From the NCBI GenBank assembly GCA_964423505.1, contig CAYREX010000012.1, positions 1-64,000 on the forward strand: a DNA stretch of 64,000 nt. The letters are read 5' to 3'. The stretch comes from CAYREX01 sp964423505. GTDB lineage: Bacteria > Fermentibacterota > Fermentibacteria > Fermentibacterales > JCC-6. The notes under the pieces were generated by a model. It saw nothing but the letters and a program-made list of their open reading frames with translations, was not told the DNA's origin and did not search any database. This document shows positions 33,871 to 42,114 of this stretch, one piece after another. A program made the position numbers and the translations under genes. Position 1 is the stretch's first letter. The number at the start of each line of letters is the position of its first letter.

Positions 33871-35434
33871 CTTCGCCCACCACCCTCACCAGGGCGTCCA
33901 CGACCCTGGCGTCGTACTGCGTCCCCCGACCGGCCCGTATGGTCTCCAGAGCCGTCTCCCGGCCGCTCTGGGTGTGGTAGGTCCTTACGTTGGTTATTGC
34001 GTCGAAGGTGTCGGCAACCGCCACTATTCGGGCCAGGAGGGGGATGTCCACACCGCGCAGACCATCCGGATAGCCGCCGCCGTCCATGCGCTCGTGGTGG
34101 CTCCTGATTATCGGTATGACGTACCCGTAGCCGGCCAGGTCCTCCACTATCCTGGAGCCCTCTGCCGGGTGCTTCCTTATGACCTCCCGCTCCTGTCTGG
34201 TCAGGAGGCCCCTCTTCGTCAGTATGTCCGCCGGTATGGCGACCTTGCCCAGGTCGTGCAGTATGGCCCCGACCCTGAGGTTCCGGAGAAGGCTCGCCGG
34301 GAGCCCCATCTCCTCCGCTAGCTCGCAGGAGAGCTCGGCTACGCGGACGGAGTGGCCGTGGGTGTAATCGTCCTTGGAGTCGGCGAACCTGGCAAGCAGG
34401 ACAGCCGCCGCCAGGAAGGCGGCCTCGCCTCGCATGGAATGGCCCAGCGCCTCCCAGGAGTTCGCGGTGACGAGGACGAACATGCTCCTCAGCTCCGGGC
34501 TCATGTCCAGAAGCGCACCGGCCGCCCTCCCCCTTGCGAAGAGGAAGAGCTCCCTGGACTCCGAGAGGCCCAGCGCGCATCCAGCTGTACCGTCTATCTT
34601 CATATCCGCAGTTACCATACCCATCGAGGGGACTTCACCTGATACCCTCTTCGGGGATATCCTGTTCTCCCCTGCGGGATTCCAGGCCGTCCAGACCTCT
34701 CCCTCGCCGTCCAGCGAGAGAATCCTGGCGCCGCTCTCGCCGGCCGGGTCGAGGAAGAGCTCCAGCTCCCGGACCATTCCTCCGGAGGAGGATACCTTCA
34801 TGAGGGAGGAGGCGAGGTCGGTGAGCCCGGAGACACGGGACATCCTCGCCAGATTCTCCATCCTGTCCCTCTCCACCCCCCGGAGCAGGAGCGAGAGGAC
34901 CACGAGCGGGACCGCGGTCGAAAGCGCTCCCGGGGCTCCCGCCGCCTGCACGGCGGCGTACACCGCGACCGCGAGGGCCGGATAGGCCGGCAGCAGCGGC
35001 AGGTTCCTGAGGAAGGGCGAGCCGCCGGCCGGTCTTATCATCGTCTCGAGCAGTGAGTCCGTGAGGTAGCTGGCGAGCAGCGCAGTGACCACCGCGACCG
35101 TTCCCGTGAGGACCGGATGGAGAGCGCTGCCGTAGTTCAGGAAGCCCCATATCAGCCCGGTCGCGAGGAGCCCGGACGTTGCGTCCCGCGCGGAGAGCGG
35201 CAGATGCTCCCTTCCGAGCATCGCGGAAAGGGAGATGACGACCGCAGCCTCGAGGGCGAGGTCGGCGGGGAAGAGGAGGAAGAGCGCGATGACGAACACG
35301 CGGGAGAGGTCGAAGCCTATGCCCCTGCGCCTGACCACCGGAAGGGCCGAGGTCAGAGCGCCGGCCAGCAGGAGGACGGCCACGAGGGCGTGGCCGGCGT
35401 CTCCCTCCGGTAGCTGGGGCATACCCGGCGTCAC
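33863..35434 (-). CDS. Membrane-anchored HD-GYP cyclic-dinucleotide phosphodiesterase
   Basis: 523 residues with an N-terminal multi-TM sensor module of 6-8 helices (about 10-190), a GAF-like linker and an intact HD-GYP domain (about 350-520). The HD dyad lies at 393-394 (ILHDLGK), followed by KHP, HHERMDGGGYPDGL and VADTFDAITN. It should hydrolyse c-di-GMP (or a related dinucleotide) at the inner membrane. The GTG start overlaps the CAP-protein stop, and the degenerate paralogue follows, so the pair are coupled. Confidence 0.9.
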   Translation of the reverse strand: MTPGMPQLPEGDAGHALVAVLLLAGALTSALPVVRRRGIGFDLSRVFVIALFLLFPADLALEAAVVISLSAMLGREHLPLSARDATSGLLATGLIWGFLNYGSALHPVLTGTVAVVTALLASYLTDSLLETMIRPAGGSPFLRNLPLLPAYPALAVAVYAAVQAAGAPGALSTAVPLVVLSLLLRGVERDRMENLARMSRVSGLTDLASSLMKVSSSGGMVRELELFLDPAGESGARILSLDGEGEVWTAWNPAGENRISPKRVSGEVPSMGMVTADMKIDGTAGCALGLSESRELFLFARGRAAGALLDMSPELRSMFVLVTANSWEALGHSMRGEAAFLAAAVLLARFADSKDDYTHGHSVRVAELSCELAEEMGLPASLLRNLRVGAILHDLGKVAIPADILTKRGLLTRQEREVIRKHPAEGSRIVEDLAGYGYVIPIIRSHHERMDGGGYPDGLRGVDIPLLARIVAVADTFDAITNVRTYHTQSGRETALETIRAGRGTQYDARVVDALVRVVGEGA

Positions 35435-36462
35435 GGAGTAGCGTCCTCACCGGTGAAGACCTGTACTACTACGAGCTGCCACATGAAGGGCTCCGAGTCG
35501 AGCGCGGAGCCCATACCCGCGTAGACCAGCTCCGGTGACAGACAGGTGCGGAGGTGGAACGGGCTTATCAGGATTATCGACCAGGCCTCTCTGAAGCCGG
35601 CGCCCCGGCCGATGTTCTCGGCGTAGCCGCCCGCCCTCGCGGGCAGCATCTCCCCGAGGCTCGCCCCCCGGGCGGGCAGGTGGTCCTCACCGCCGGATAG
35701 GGCAAGCGCCACCGCCCTCATGCGCGCCAGGGAGTCCAGGAAGGCCGAGCTCCTGAGCGGCTCCACACCGGCCCGGAGCCTGAGCTCGTTCATCTCGGCC
35801 AGGATGTCCCCGGCGGACCCCGCGTCCGTCTCGTAGCCCGGCAGCTCGCCGGCGACCGCCTCGGCAGTGGTCCCTCCGGCTATCACCGGGAAGAGCAGCT
35901 CGACCGCCGGACCACGTTCTCCCTCCCTGAGGACCTCCACCCAGTAGACCCCCCGGGTCTGCGCCCTGAAGCCGGTGACCCCGGCGGAGTCCACCGTCAG
36001 GTCGGTGATGGTCATGCCGGGAGCCATCAGCGCCGCGGCGGGGGAGCGGAGGTTCCGGTATCCGTCGAGGGTCATGAGGACCTCGGAGCCGACGGGGACG
36101 GTGGGCTCGAGGCCCATGGGGAGGCAGTAGGGGGGCGGCGCCGTCACCAGGAGGAGCTCGTCCCCGGTCCAGGGAGCGGCCCCGTAGTATGTGATCTCGC
36201 CCGTGCTGTCGGAGAGCAGCTCCACCAGCTCCTCCGAGGAGCTGCCCACAACGGTGACCTCGCCAATCCTCCCGAACCACCCGGAAGCCGCCGCCATCAG
36301 GGGCAGGTCGCCGCCGGTGGGTATGAATCCGGATGCGCTAATGCGCTCGGCCAGCTCATCCAGGGGGGGGATGCGGGACGGTGGGGCGGCGGCCTCCGCC
36401 GTCAGGGGCAGGGCGAGCGCGACGAGCGTTTGTGCAAGCATCCTGCGGAGCATAGATTTCAT
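35431..36462 (-). CDS. Secreted CAP-superfamily (SCP/PR1) protein
   Basis: About 343 residues with a signal peptide (MKSMLRRMLAQTLVALALPL). The N-terminal 200 residues contain beta-rich segments with DGYRNLRSP. The C terminus (about 220-343) resembles a CAP domain: ILAEMNELRLRAGVEPL, AENIGRG and the SPFHLRTCLSPELVYAGMG block. CAP proteins are secreted, with roles from lipid binding to protease-like functions. ATG 36462 and ATG 36453 are both plausible starts. It is the first gene of the unit with the two HD-GYP proteins. Confidence 0.72.
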   Translation of the reverse strand: MKSMLRRMLAQTLVALALPLTAEAAAPPSRIPPLDELAERISASGFIPTGGDLPLMAAASGWFGRIGEVTVVGSSSEELVELLSDSTGEITYYGAAPWTGDELLLVTAPPPYCLPMGLEPTVPVGSEVLMTLDGYRNLRSPAAALMAPGMTITDLTVDSAGVTGFRAQTRGVYWVEVLREGERGPAVELLFPVIAGGTTAEAVAGELPGYETDAGSAGDILAEMNELRLRAGVEPLRSSAFLDSLARMRAVALALSGGEDHLPARGASLGEMLPARAGGYAENIGRGAGFREAWSIILISPFHLRTCLSPELVYAGMGSALDSEPFMWQLVVVQVFTGEDATP

Positions 36463-36466
36463 TATA
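36461..36466 (-). promoter_or_regulatory. Possible -10 box (TATAAT) for the CAP-HD-GYP unit
   Basis: A perfect TATAAT on the minus strand lies directly at the start of the CAP gene. A transcript from it would begin about at the ATG 36453, making it nearly leaderless. The -35 region (TTTCCC-like, about 18 bases upstream) is poor. Speculative. Confidence 0.35.
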
Positions 36467-36502
36467 CACAAAAACCCCATCAGCGGGAAAACGGAGGACG
36501 CA

Positions 36503-37753
36503 CTGAGAGTACTGCTGGTCCAGTCACCCACCGGTCGCGGGGAGTCACTGATCTACCCGGTCGGGATAGCCTTCCTGGCCGGGCAGCTGGAGGGCCACGA
36601 GGTCGACTGCCTGGACCCCGGGCTGCACCCGGACCCGCCGGCCGCCCTGGCCCGGGAGATCGACCGCATCTCCCCGGACGTGGTCGGGGTATCGCTCAGG
36701 AACATCGACGACAGCGCCTACCCCGAGACCTACTCCTACCTCGGTCCCTTCGAGGAGCTCCTCGCCGTTCTGGAGGAGAGGGACGTCACCCTGGTGGTGG
36801 GCGGCACCGGATTCTCCATATACGCCCGGCCGCTGCTGGAGAGGTATCCCCGGATAGACTACGGGATTCCCGGAGAGGGGGAGCTGGTCCTGCCCGCTCT
36901 GCTCTCTCACCTCGAATGCGGTGGCGGAGTCCCCGGATGGGACGGCGGCAGGCTGCTGCCGCGGGACAGGCCGGACCTCGCGGCGCTGGCGCCGCCCCGG
37001 TACGACCTGATGGACCCGGCCGACTACCCGGCCCCCGGGGCCATAGGGGTCCAGAGCAGGCGTGGCTGTCCGTTCGGCTGCACCTACTGCACCTACGGCT
37101 TCCTGGGGGGGAGGAGCTTCCGGCTGAGGCCGGTGGAGCAGGTGGTCGGAGACCTCCGGTCGCTGGCCTCGCTCGGGGCCTCCGGCTTCATGTTCACCGA
37201 CTCCGTCTTCAACAGGCCGGAGAACTACTTCGAGGAGCTGGTAGAGGCGGTCGGCCGGGCGGAGACCGGGCTCAGTTGGGGCGCCTGGCTCGACGAGGGC
37301 GTCACGCGGGAGCAGCTGGAGGCCATGGCCGCGGCCGGCGCGGTCTCCGTCGACTTCTCCCCCGACGCCATAACCGGGAGGGGCATGAGAGCCCTGGGCA
37401 AGAGGGGCGACCCACGGGAGCTGCTTCCCGCGGTAAGGGCGGCCAGGAGTGCCGGCCTCCGGGTCGGGGTCAACTTCTTCAGCGGTAACCCCCGGGAGGG
37501 CATGGGCGCCCTTCTGCTGAAGCTACTGTTCATGCTGAGGGCGAGGCTGACGCTGGGCTGGTCCGACACCTTCGTGAACATCGGGACCATCAGGGTGTAC
37601 GAGCACTCGCCAATGGCGGAGTCGATGAGGAGGGAGGGGCTGTTGCCGCCCGACGATGACCTCCTCGCTCCCCGTTTCTGCCGCGCCAGAGGGCCGGCGG
37701 ACTGGCTGTACAGGCTCTTCCAGAGGATCCGTAAGGCAAGGCATGGCGGATGA
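36503..37753 (+). CDS. B12-binding-domain radical SAM protein, CTG start
   Basis: 416 residues if begun at CTG 36503, with GGAGG 5 bases upstream; no ATG, GTG or TTG lies in frame in the preceding 70 bases. The N-terminal half is a cobalamin-binding-type Rossmann domain (VLLVQSPTGRG, LVVGGTGFSIYARPLLE). The radical SAM cluster motif CPFGCTYC (CxxxCxxC) is near residue 191, with GASGFMFTDSVFNRP and a TIM-barrel-like remainder. It belongs with enzymes that methylate or rearrange unusual substrates; the substrate is unknown. It overlaps aroE by 11 bases. Confidence 0.85.
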   Translation: MRVLLVQSPTGRGESLIYPVGIAFLAGQLEGHEVDCLDPGLHPDPPAALAREIDRISPDVVGVSLRNIDDSAYPETYSYLGPFEELLAVLEERDVTLVVGGTGFSIYARPLLERYPRIDYGIPGEGELVLPALLSHLECGGGVPGWDGGRLLPRDRPDLAALAPPRYDLMDPADYPAPGAIGVQSRRGCPFGCTYCTYGFLGGRSFRLRPVEQVVGDLRSLASLGASGFMFTDSVFNRPENYFEELVEAVGRAETGLSWGAWLDEGVTREQLEAMAAAGAVSVDFSPDAITGRGMRALGKRGDPRELLPAVRAARSAGLRVGVNFFSGNPREGMGALLLKLLFMLRARLTLGWSDTFVNIGTIRVYEHSPMAESMRREGLLPPDDDLLAPRFCRARGPADWLYRLFQRIRKARHGG

Positions 37754-38555
37754 GCCGCGGCTCCTGCTGGGACTGGTCGGCTGGCCCCTGGCCGGGAGCC
37801 TCTCGCCCCTCATCCACCGGGAGCTGATGGAGCGCGCCGGCGTCCGGGGCGAGTACCGGCTGTACCCCGTACCGCCCGGCGAGCTCGCGGAGCGGCTCGG
37901 GGAGCTCTGGAGTCGGGGTATCCGCGGTCTCAACGTGACCTTCCCTCACAAGAGGGAGGCCGCCCTGCTCTGCGACGTCATCGCCCCGGACGCAGCCGGG
38001 ACCGGCGCTGTGAACACCCTGGCCATCCGGGGGGGGAGGGTCACCGGGCACAACACGGACGTAGAGGGCTTCAGGGGCATGATGGAGCCCCTGGACGCCC
38101 CGGAGCCGTACATCGTAGTCGGCTCCGGCGGAGCGGCGCTGGCGGTGGAGGCCGCCCTCTCCGGGATGGGCGCCGACATGGAGTTCTACTGCAGGAGGCC
38201 GGGCGACTGGGGCGGCGGGACACCGGCCAGGCCCCTGGACGATCTTCCGGCCTCCCTCTCCGGCCGTCCGGTCACGGTGGTGAACGCCACGACCCTGGGC
38301 TGGAGGGACGACGACGGGTTCCCCCTCGGCAGCCTACCCCGGGGCTCCCTGTTCGCCGACCTGGGCTACAACCCGGGGTGGCGGTTCAGGGAACGGCTCC
38401 GGGACGAGGGCGTGACGGTGATCACCGGGGAGGCTATGCTGCTGCTGCAGGCGGCGGCCTCCTTCAGGATATGGACAGGGCGGGAGCCGCGGCTCTCGGG
38501 CATGCTGGAGACCCTCGAGCAAAGCCCGGAAGGGTCTCACCGAAGGGAGAGCTAG
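37743..38555 (+). CDS. aroE: Shikimate dehydrogenase
   Basis: 270 residues. It reduces 3-dehydroshikimate with NADPH in aromatic synthesis. The shikimate-binding motif GWPLAGSLSPLIHRELM is near residue 12, GLNVTFPHKREAALLCD (catalytic Lys) near 60, and GHNTDVEGF near 100. The nucleotide motif is VVGSGGAALAVEAAL. The last segment GEAMLLLQAAASFRIWTG is typical. Start ATG 37743 overlaps the previous gene. Confidence 0.93.
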   Translation: MADEPRLLLGLVGWPLAGSLSPLIHRELMERAGVRGEYRLYPVPPGELAERLGELWSRGIRGLNVTFPHKREAALLCDVIAPDAAGTGAVNTLAIRGGRVTGHNTDVEGFRGMMEPLDAPEPYIVVGSGGAALAVEAALSGMGADMEFYCRRPGDWGGGTPARPLDDLPASLSGRPVTVVNATTLGWRDDDGFPLGSLPRGSLFADLGYNPGWRFRERLRDEGVTVITGEAMLLLQAAASFRIWTGREPRLSGMLETLEQSPEGSHRRES

Positions 38556-38559
38556 GGCG

Positions 38560-39579
38560 ATGGGTCCCATCGACGGGCGCTGGATAGAGAAGAGGCTGGA
38601 GAGCGGCTTCGGCAGGGAGGACCTCAGGGCCCTGCTGACCTGCTCCGACGGGGAGGCGGAAGCGGTCTTCCGGGCCGCCAGGGCGGTCCGCGACGAGGTC
38701 TTCGGGCACAGGGCCTTCGTGAGGGCGGTCATCGAGTTCGCCAACACCTGCAGGTGCAACTGCCTCTACTGCGGGATGAGGGCGGACAACGAGCAGGTCC
38801 CGCGGTTCACCCTGGAGCCGGACACGATAGTCGAGACCGCCCGCAGGGCCCGGGAGAGCGGCATCAGGACCTTCTTCCTGCAGGCGGCGGAGAGCGAGGA
38901 GTACAGCGCTTCGTGGCTGGAGGACGTGATAGGGCGCATAGCCGACATGGGAATGATGGTCCTGCTCTGCGTGGGGGTACACAGCGAGGATGACCTGGAC
39001 CTCTGGTACGAGTCCGGCGCCCGGAAGTTCATACTGAAGCACGAGACGGCCGACGCCGAGCTGTTCGCCCGGATGAAGCCCGGGCTCTCCCTGCGCGACC
39101 GGATATCATGGCTCCGCACCCTCAAGGCGCACGGATACGATATTGGCTCCGGCCCGCTCCTCGGCCTCCCGGGACAGACGGTGGACACCCTGGTGGACGA
39201 CCTGCTGCTGATGGAGGAGCTGGACGTGGACATGTCCAGCGTAGCCATCTTCCTGCCGGCGGCCGGTACGCCGCTATCCGGCCACCCCGTGGGAGACGTC
39301 GACCTGGGGCTGCGCTTCGTGGCGGCCATGCGGCTCTTCCTGCGGGATACACTCATCCCCGCCACCAGCACCTTCGAGAGGCTCCGGGAGGGGGGCCAGC
39401 GCATGTGCTTCGAGGCGGGGGCCAACGTGATAACCGTGAACATGACCCCACAGTCGCTCAGGGACGACTACGAGCTGTACTCCGAGCGCTTCTACGTCGG
39501 CCTGGAGCACGCCAGGAGGACCATCGCGGAGGCCGGGCTCAGCGAGACCACCGAGGCCGGGCTCCTCTCGGAGAGCTGA
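38560..39579 (+). CDS. HydE-like radical SAM protein
   Basis: 339 residues of the BioB/HydE/PylB radical SAM family. The cluster motif is CRCNCLYCGM (CxxxCxxC, about residue 64-71), followed by FFLQAAESEEY, KFILKHETADAELF and GSGPLLGLPGQTVDTLVDDL. The sequence is closest in appearance to HydE, the [FeFe]-hydrogenase H-cluster maturase, but PylB and related proteins look similar. No HydF, HydG or hydrogenase gene is in this window, so the assignment rests on the sequence alone. Confidence 0.65.
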   Translation: MGPIDGRWIEKRLESGFGREDLRALLTCSDGEAEAVFRAARAVRDEVFGHRAFVRAVIEFANTCRCNCLYCGMRADNEQVPRFTLEPDTIVETARRARESGIRTFFLQAAESEEYSASWLEDVIGRIADMGMMVLLCVGVHSEDDLDLWYESGARKFILKHETADAELFARMKPGLSLRDRISWLRTLKAHGYDIGSGPLLGLPGQTVDTLVDDLLLMEELDVDMSSVAIFLPAAGTPLSGHPVGDVDLGLRFVAAMRLFLRDTLIPATSTFERLREGGQRMCFEAGANVITVNMTPQSLRDDYELYSERFYVGLEHARRTIAEAGLSETTEAGLLSES

Positions 39580-39647
39580 CCGGCCGGGCCCGGATGAAGC
39601 CGCGTGCACAGGCCCTGAAGCCGTATGCACAGGTCATCCGTATAAGC

Positions 39648-39663
39648 TCTAATTATAATTAGA
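39648..39663. promoter_or_regulatory. 16-bp perfect palindrome in an AT-rich island
   Basis: TCTAATTATAATTAGA is a perfect inverted repeat in a 70-base AT-rich island 41 bases upstream of the sigma54-like -24 element. In a G+C-rich genome this is conspicuous. It could be an upstream activator site for the sigma54 system or an unrelated operator. No transcription factor can be assigned. Confidence 0.5.
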
Positions 39664-39703
39664 TTTAGCCATGTAAATACCATATACATCCTGCCACAGG
39701 CCC

Positions 39704-39720
39704 CTGGCAAGCTTGTTGCT
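39704..39720 (+). promoter_or_regulatory. Sigma54-type -24/-12 promoter of the minor-pilin operon
   Basis: CTGGCAAGCTTGTTGCT matches the RpoN consensus closely: CTGGCA, then the correct spacing of 10 bases between GG and GC, then TTGCT. The predicted start (~39731) lies at the first codons of the next gene, so either that mRNA is leaderless (ATG 39733) or initiation is downstream, at GTG 39820. Confidence 0.65.
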
Positions 39721-39726
39721 TTCCTT

Positions 39727-41220
39727 ATGTGTATGGAACGACGAAGCAAGAACATCGCGAGACGGGAGCCCGGGCCGGAAGACCGCAGCAGCACAGGCAG
39801 ACCAGGAGGACCGGCTCTGGTGCTGGCCCTCGCCGCGGTCTCGGCGGTCGTCCTGTCGCTGGGCGTCCTGATCGGCTACTCCTCCGTGGTCTCGGACGGG
39901 CTGGACCGCATGGAGTCCGGCGCCCAGGCGCTGCTCTCCCACGAGAGCGCGGTCGACCACCTGCTCCTCATGCTCGAGAGCGGCAGACTGGAGCCGGGCG
40001 ACCTGCCTCCGCCCATCATCGTAGGCGGCATGCGTACGGTCTTCTCGGATGCCTGCCTGGTGCCACGCGAGGGGAGCACCGGCAGAATGCTCCTCGGAGA
40101 CATGACGGCAGCGGTACCGCTGCCCGCCGCGGTAGCCGGCGAGGTCATGGTGGTCGGGGAGGCCGGAGGAGGGCTCGAGCTGCTTCTCTTCTCCACCGGC
40201 GACTCTCTTCCCCTGCCCGGCTTCCCCGTCACCGTCTGCTCGGAGCTGGATGGCGACTGGAGCGCCCATCCGGCACCGTCAGGATCCGGCATCGCTGCGG
40301 TGGTGGCCTTCGGCGCAGCCGGCGGCGACTCCCTCGCCATCGTGGACCCCTCCGGCAACGTGCGGCACGCGCAGCTATCCGGGCTGGACCCGGCCTCTGT
40401 ATCCGTCGTAACCGCTGCTCTGCGGGACGTCGGTCCCCTGGCGGTCCTCTCCGACGGCGCAGGGCGGGGCCTGATGGTGGGCCCCGGGAACGGGCATGCC
40501 ACCTGGCTCCGCTCGCCGCCGGGTACCTGCCCGGTTCTCCTCCCGGACGGGACCCTCTACGGAGAGCGATCTCCCGAAGGGCAGGCGCCCCCTGCGGGGG
40601 CCGCCATCCTGGACCTCATGACCGGCGACTTCGACCGTGACGGCGGGACCGACGCCGCCTGGGTCCTCCCGGGAAGGATGACCTGCTACCTCTCGGGCAG
40701 GGGAGAGCTTGTCTCCGACCGCCCTGCGGGCATGGAGCTGCTCGCCTGGGGACACCTTGACGGCATGCACGGCCTTGGCGGCCTCTGGCGCGACGACGGC
40801 GGCACGGGAGCTCCCGAGTGGAGGAAGCTCTTCTGGTCCGGTTTCGACCCGCTCCCCGCTGCCGGCAGCGCGCTGGCCGGGCTGCGGGGCAGGATAACAA
40901 CGGTCGGAGGTTCCTCGGCGGCCCTGGCCGGGTCCGATGGCTGCCTCAGGACCTTCCCCTCCGGCAGCCCGGAGGAGGTCCTTCTCTCGGTCCCGGGAGG
41001 GGTCGCCGGCGACTTCGACGGCTCTGGCGCGCTGGACGCGGCGGTGACCGGAGAGGGCGTCCTGACCCTCCACCTCGACCCGGCCGGCTCGGAGGGCGTC
41101 CTGGCCGTTGTGACGGCCGAGACCGGCCCCGCCGGAGACGGGCCCATCCTGAGCGAGGAGCTGGGCTTCGGCATCGCCCCCGGACGGCCGACCATTGTGG
41201 AGAGGGGGCCTGCATCGTGA
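39727..41220 (+). CDS. Membrane-anchored FG-GAP-like beta-propeller protein
   Basis: 497 residues from ATG 39727; ATG 39733 is another option. A TM anchor is at about residues 30-52 (ALVLALAAVSAVVLSLGVLIG), and the rest is periplasmic. Two FG-GAP/VCBS-type calcium-loop motifs appear: GDFDRDGGTDAAWV and GDFDGSGALDAAV. As the first gene after the sigma54-type promoter it may be an adhesin or PilY1-like tip factor, but PilY1 similarity is not evident. GTG 39820, with AGGAGG upstream, is an alternative start that would begin in the TM segment. Confidence 0.65.
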   Translation: MCMERRSKNIARREPGPEDRSSTGRPGGPALVLALAAVSAVVLSLGVLIGYSSVVSDGLDRMESGAQALLSHESAVDHLLLMLESGRLEPGDLPPPIIVGGMRTVFSDACLVPREGSTGRMLLGDMTAAVPLPAAVAGEVMVVGEAGGGLELLLFSTGDSLPLPGFPVTVCSELDGDWSAHPAPSGSGIAAVVAFGAAGGDSLAIVDPSGNVRHAQLSGLDPASVSVVTAALRDVGPLAVLSDGAGRGLMVGPGNGHATWLRSPPGTCPVLLPDGTLYGERSPEGQAPPAGAAILDLMTGDFDRDGGTDAAWVLPGRMTCYLSGRGELVSDRPAGMELLAWGHLDGMHGLGGLWRDDGGTGAPEWRKLFWSGFDPLPAAGSALAGLRGRITTVGGSSAALAGSDGCLRTFPSGSPEEVLLSVPGGVAGDFDGSGALDAAVTGEGVLTLHLDPAGSEGVLAVVTAETGPAGDGPILSEELGFGIAPGRPTIVERGPAS

Positions 41221-41618
41221 GCGGCCCGGCACGTGCCGGCGGAAGGGGCATCTGGACGAGGCTCCTCTCCGCCGCGATCATGGTGGGGGTTGCGGTGGTC
41301 CTCTTCCAGGCACACCGGGTCTTCCTACAGTCAAGGGTCCGGGCGGAGCAGGAGAGGGCCGCGCTCTCGACGGCCTGCCGGATCATGTGGGGCAGCGGGG
41401 GTGCCGCGGGGAGCGATACCGCCTTCACCATGCTCAGCGGCCGGACGGCGGTGGATGTCGAGCGGAGCTCGACGCCACTTCGGGGCTTCGGCGAGGAGGT
41501 CACAGTCAGGGCCTCCACCCCGGAGGGGGACGATGTGGTCCTGGTCAGATGGTTTTACGATAATAAGCAACATGAGGTTGGCGCCCTCCGGAGGGCGCGG
41601 CACACGGGAGCGGACTGA
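41217..41618 (+). CDS. Small single-TM protein of the minor-pilin operon
   Basis: 133 residues from GTG 41217 (GTGA overlap). One TM helix (about 16-35, SAAIMVGVAVVLFQAHRVFL) is preceded by basic residues and followed by an extracellular helix. It resembles a pilin-like stem but has no G|FxxxE prepilin site. The immediate neighbours are both pilus-related, so it may be a minor assembly factor. No family recognised. Confidence 0.6.
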   Translation: MSGPARAGGRGIWTRLLSAAIMVGVAVVLFQAHRVFLQSRVRAEQERAALSTACRIMWGSGGAAGSDTAFTMLSGRTAVDVERSSTPLRGFGEEVTVRASTPEGDDVVLVRWFYDNKQHEVGALRRARHTGAD

Positions 41619-41720
41619 ATGAAGACGACACCGAGAGCTTTTTGCATAGAGTCGGAAGGCGGGGCCGGGACAGCGCCCGGAAGACCGCCCGGGACAACGG
41701 ATGAAGGATTGGAGGACCCG

Positions 41721-42098
41721 ATGGGAGGGGCAGCGGCCTCTGCTGGAAGGCGGGGATTCACGCTGGTCGAGCTGATAATAGCCAGCGCGATACTCGCAGT
41801 CCTCATAATAGGAATCGGTCTGTTCTTCACGGCGCTCATAGAGCGCTCGGACGTCGTGGACAGCATGACCAGGGCGCTCGAGATATGCAGACAGGGAATC
41901 GAGGAGTACAGGACCCTGGACGTCAGCGGCATGGCCGACGGCACCTACGGTCCTGACAGCATAGACGGCGAGTTCGCGAGGTACTTCCACATCAGCACCC
42001 CCTACAGCGAGTACCCGGATGCGAAGCTCGTCGTGTGCGAGGTGACCTGGAGAGGCCCCGACGGGCCGGACCAGCTGACCCTCAGCACCATCTACTAG
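41721..42098 (+). CDS. PilV-like minor pilin
   Basis: 125 residues from ATG 41721, chosen because GGAGG precedes it by 5 bases and it gives a short leader; the frame stays open to ATG 41619 upstream. Prepilin site SAGRRG|FTLVELIIASAIL (Glu +5 present) with cleavage after Gly 12. A short head follows. It has the size and stem of PilV/GspI-type minor pilins, which prime pilus assembly. Confidence 0.85.
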   Translation: MGGAAASAGRRGFTLVELIIASAILAVLIIGIGLFFTALIERSDVVDSMTRALEICRQGIEEYRTLDVSGMADGTYGPDSIDGEFARYFHISTPYSEYPDAKLVVCEVTWRGPDGPDQLTLSTIY

Positions 42099-42114
42099 GG
42101 AGCGGGGTGACCGG

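Noticed and set aside
38560..39579. Biotin synthase (BioB) as an alternative identity.
   Set aside because: The blocks KHETADAELF and the FEAGANVI region resemble HydE/PylB rather than BioB, and no other biotin genes are nearby.
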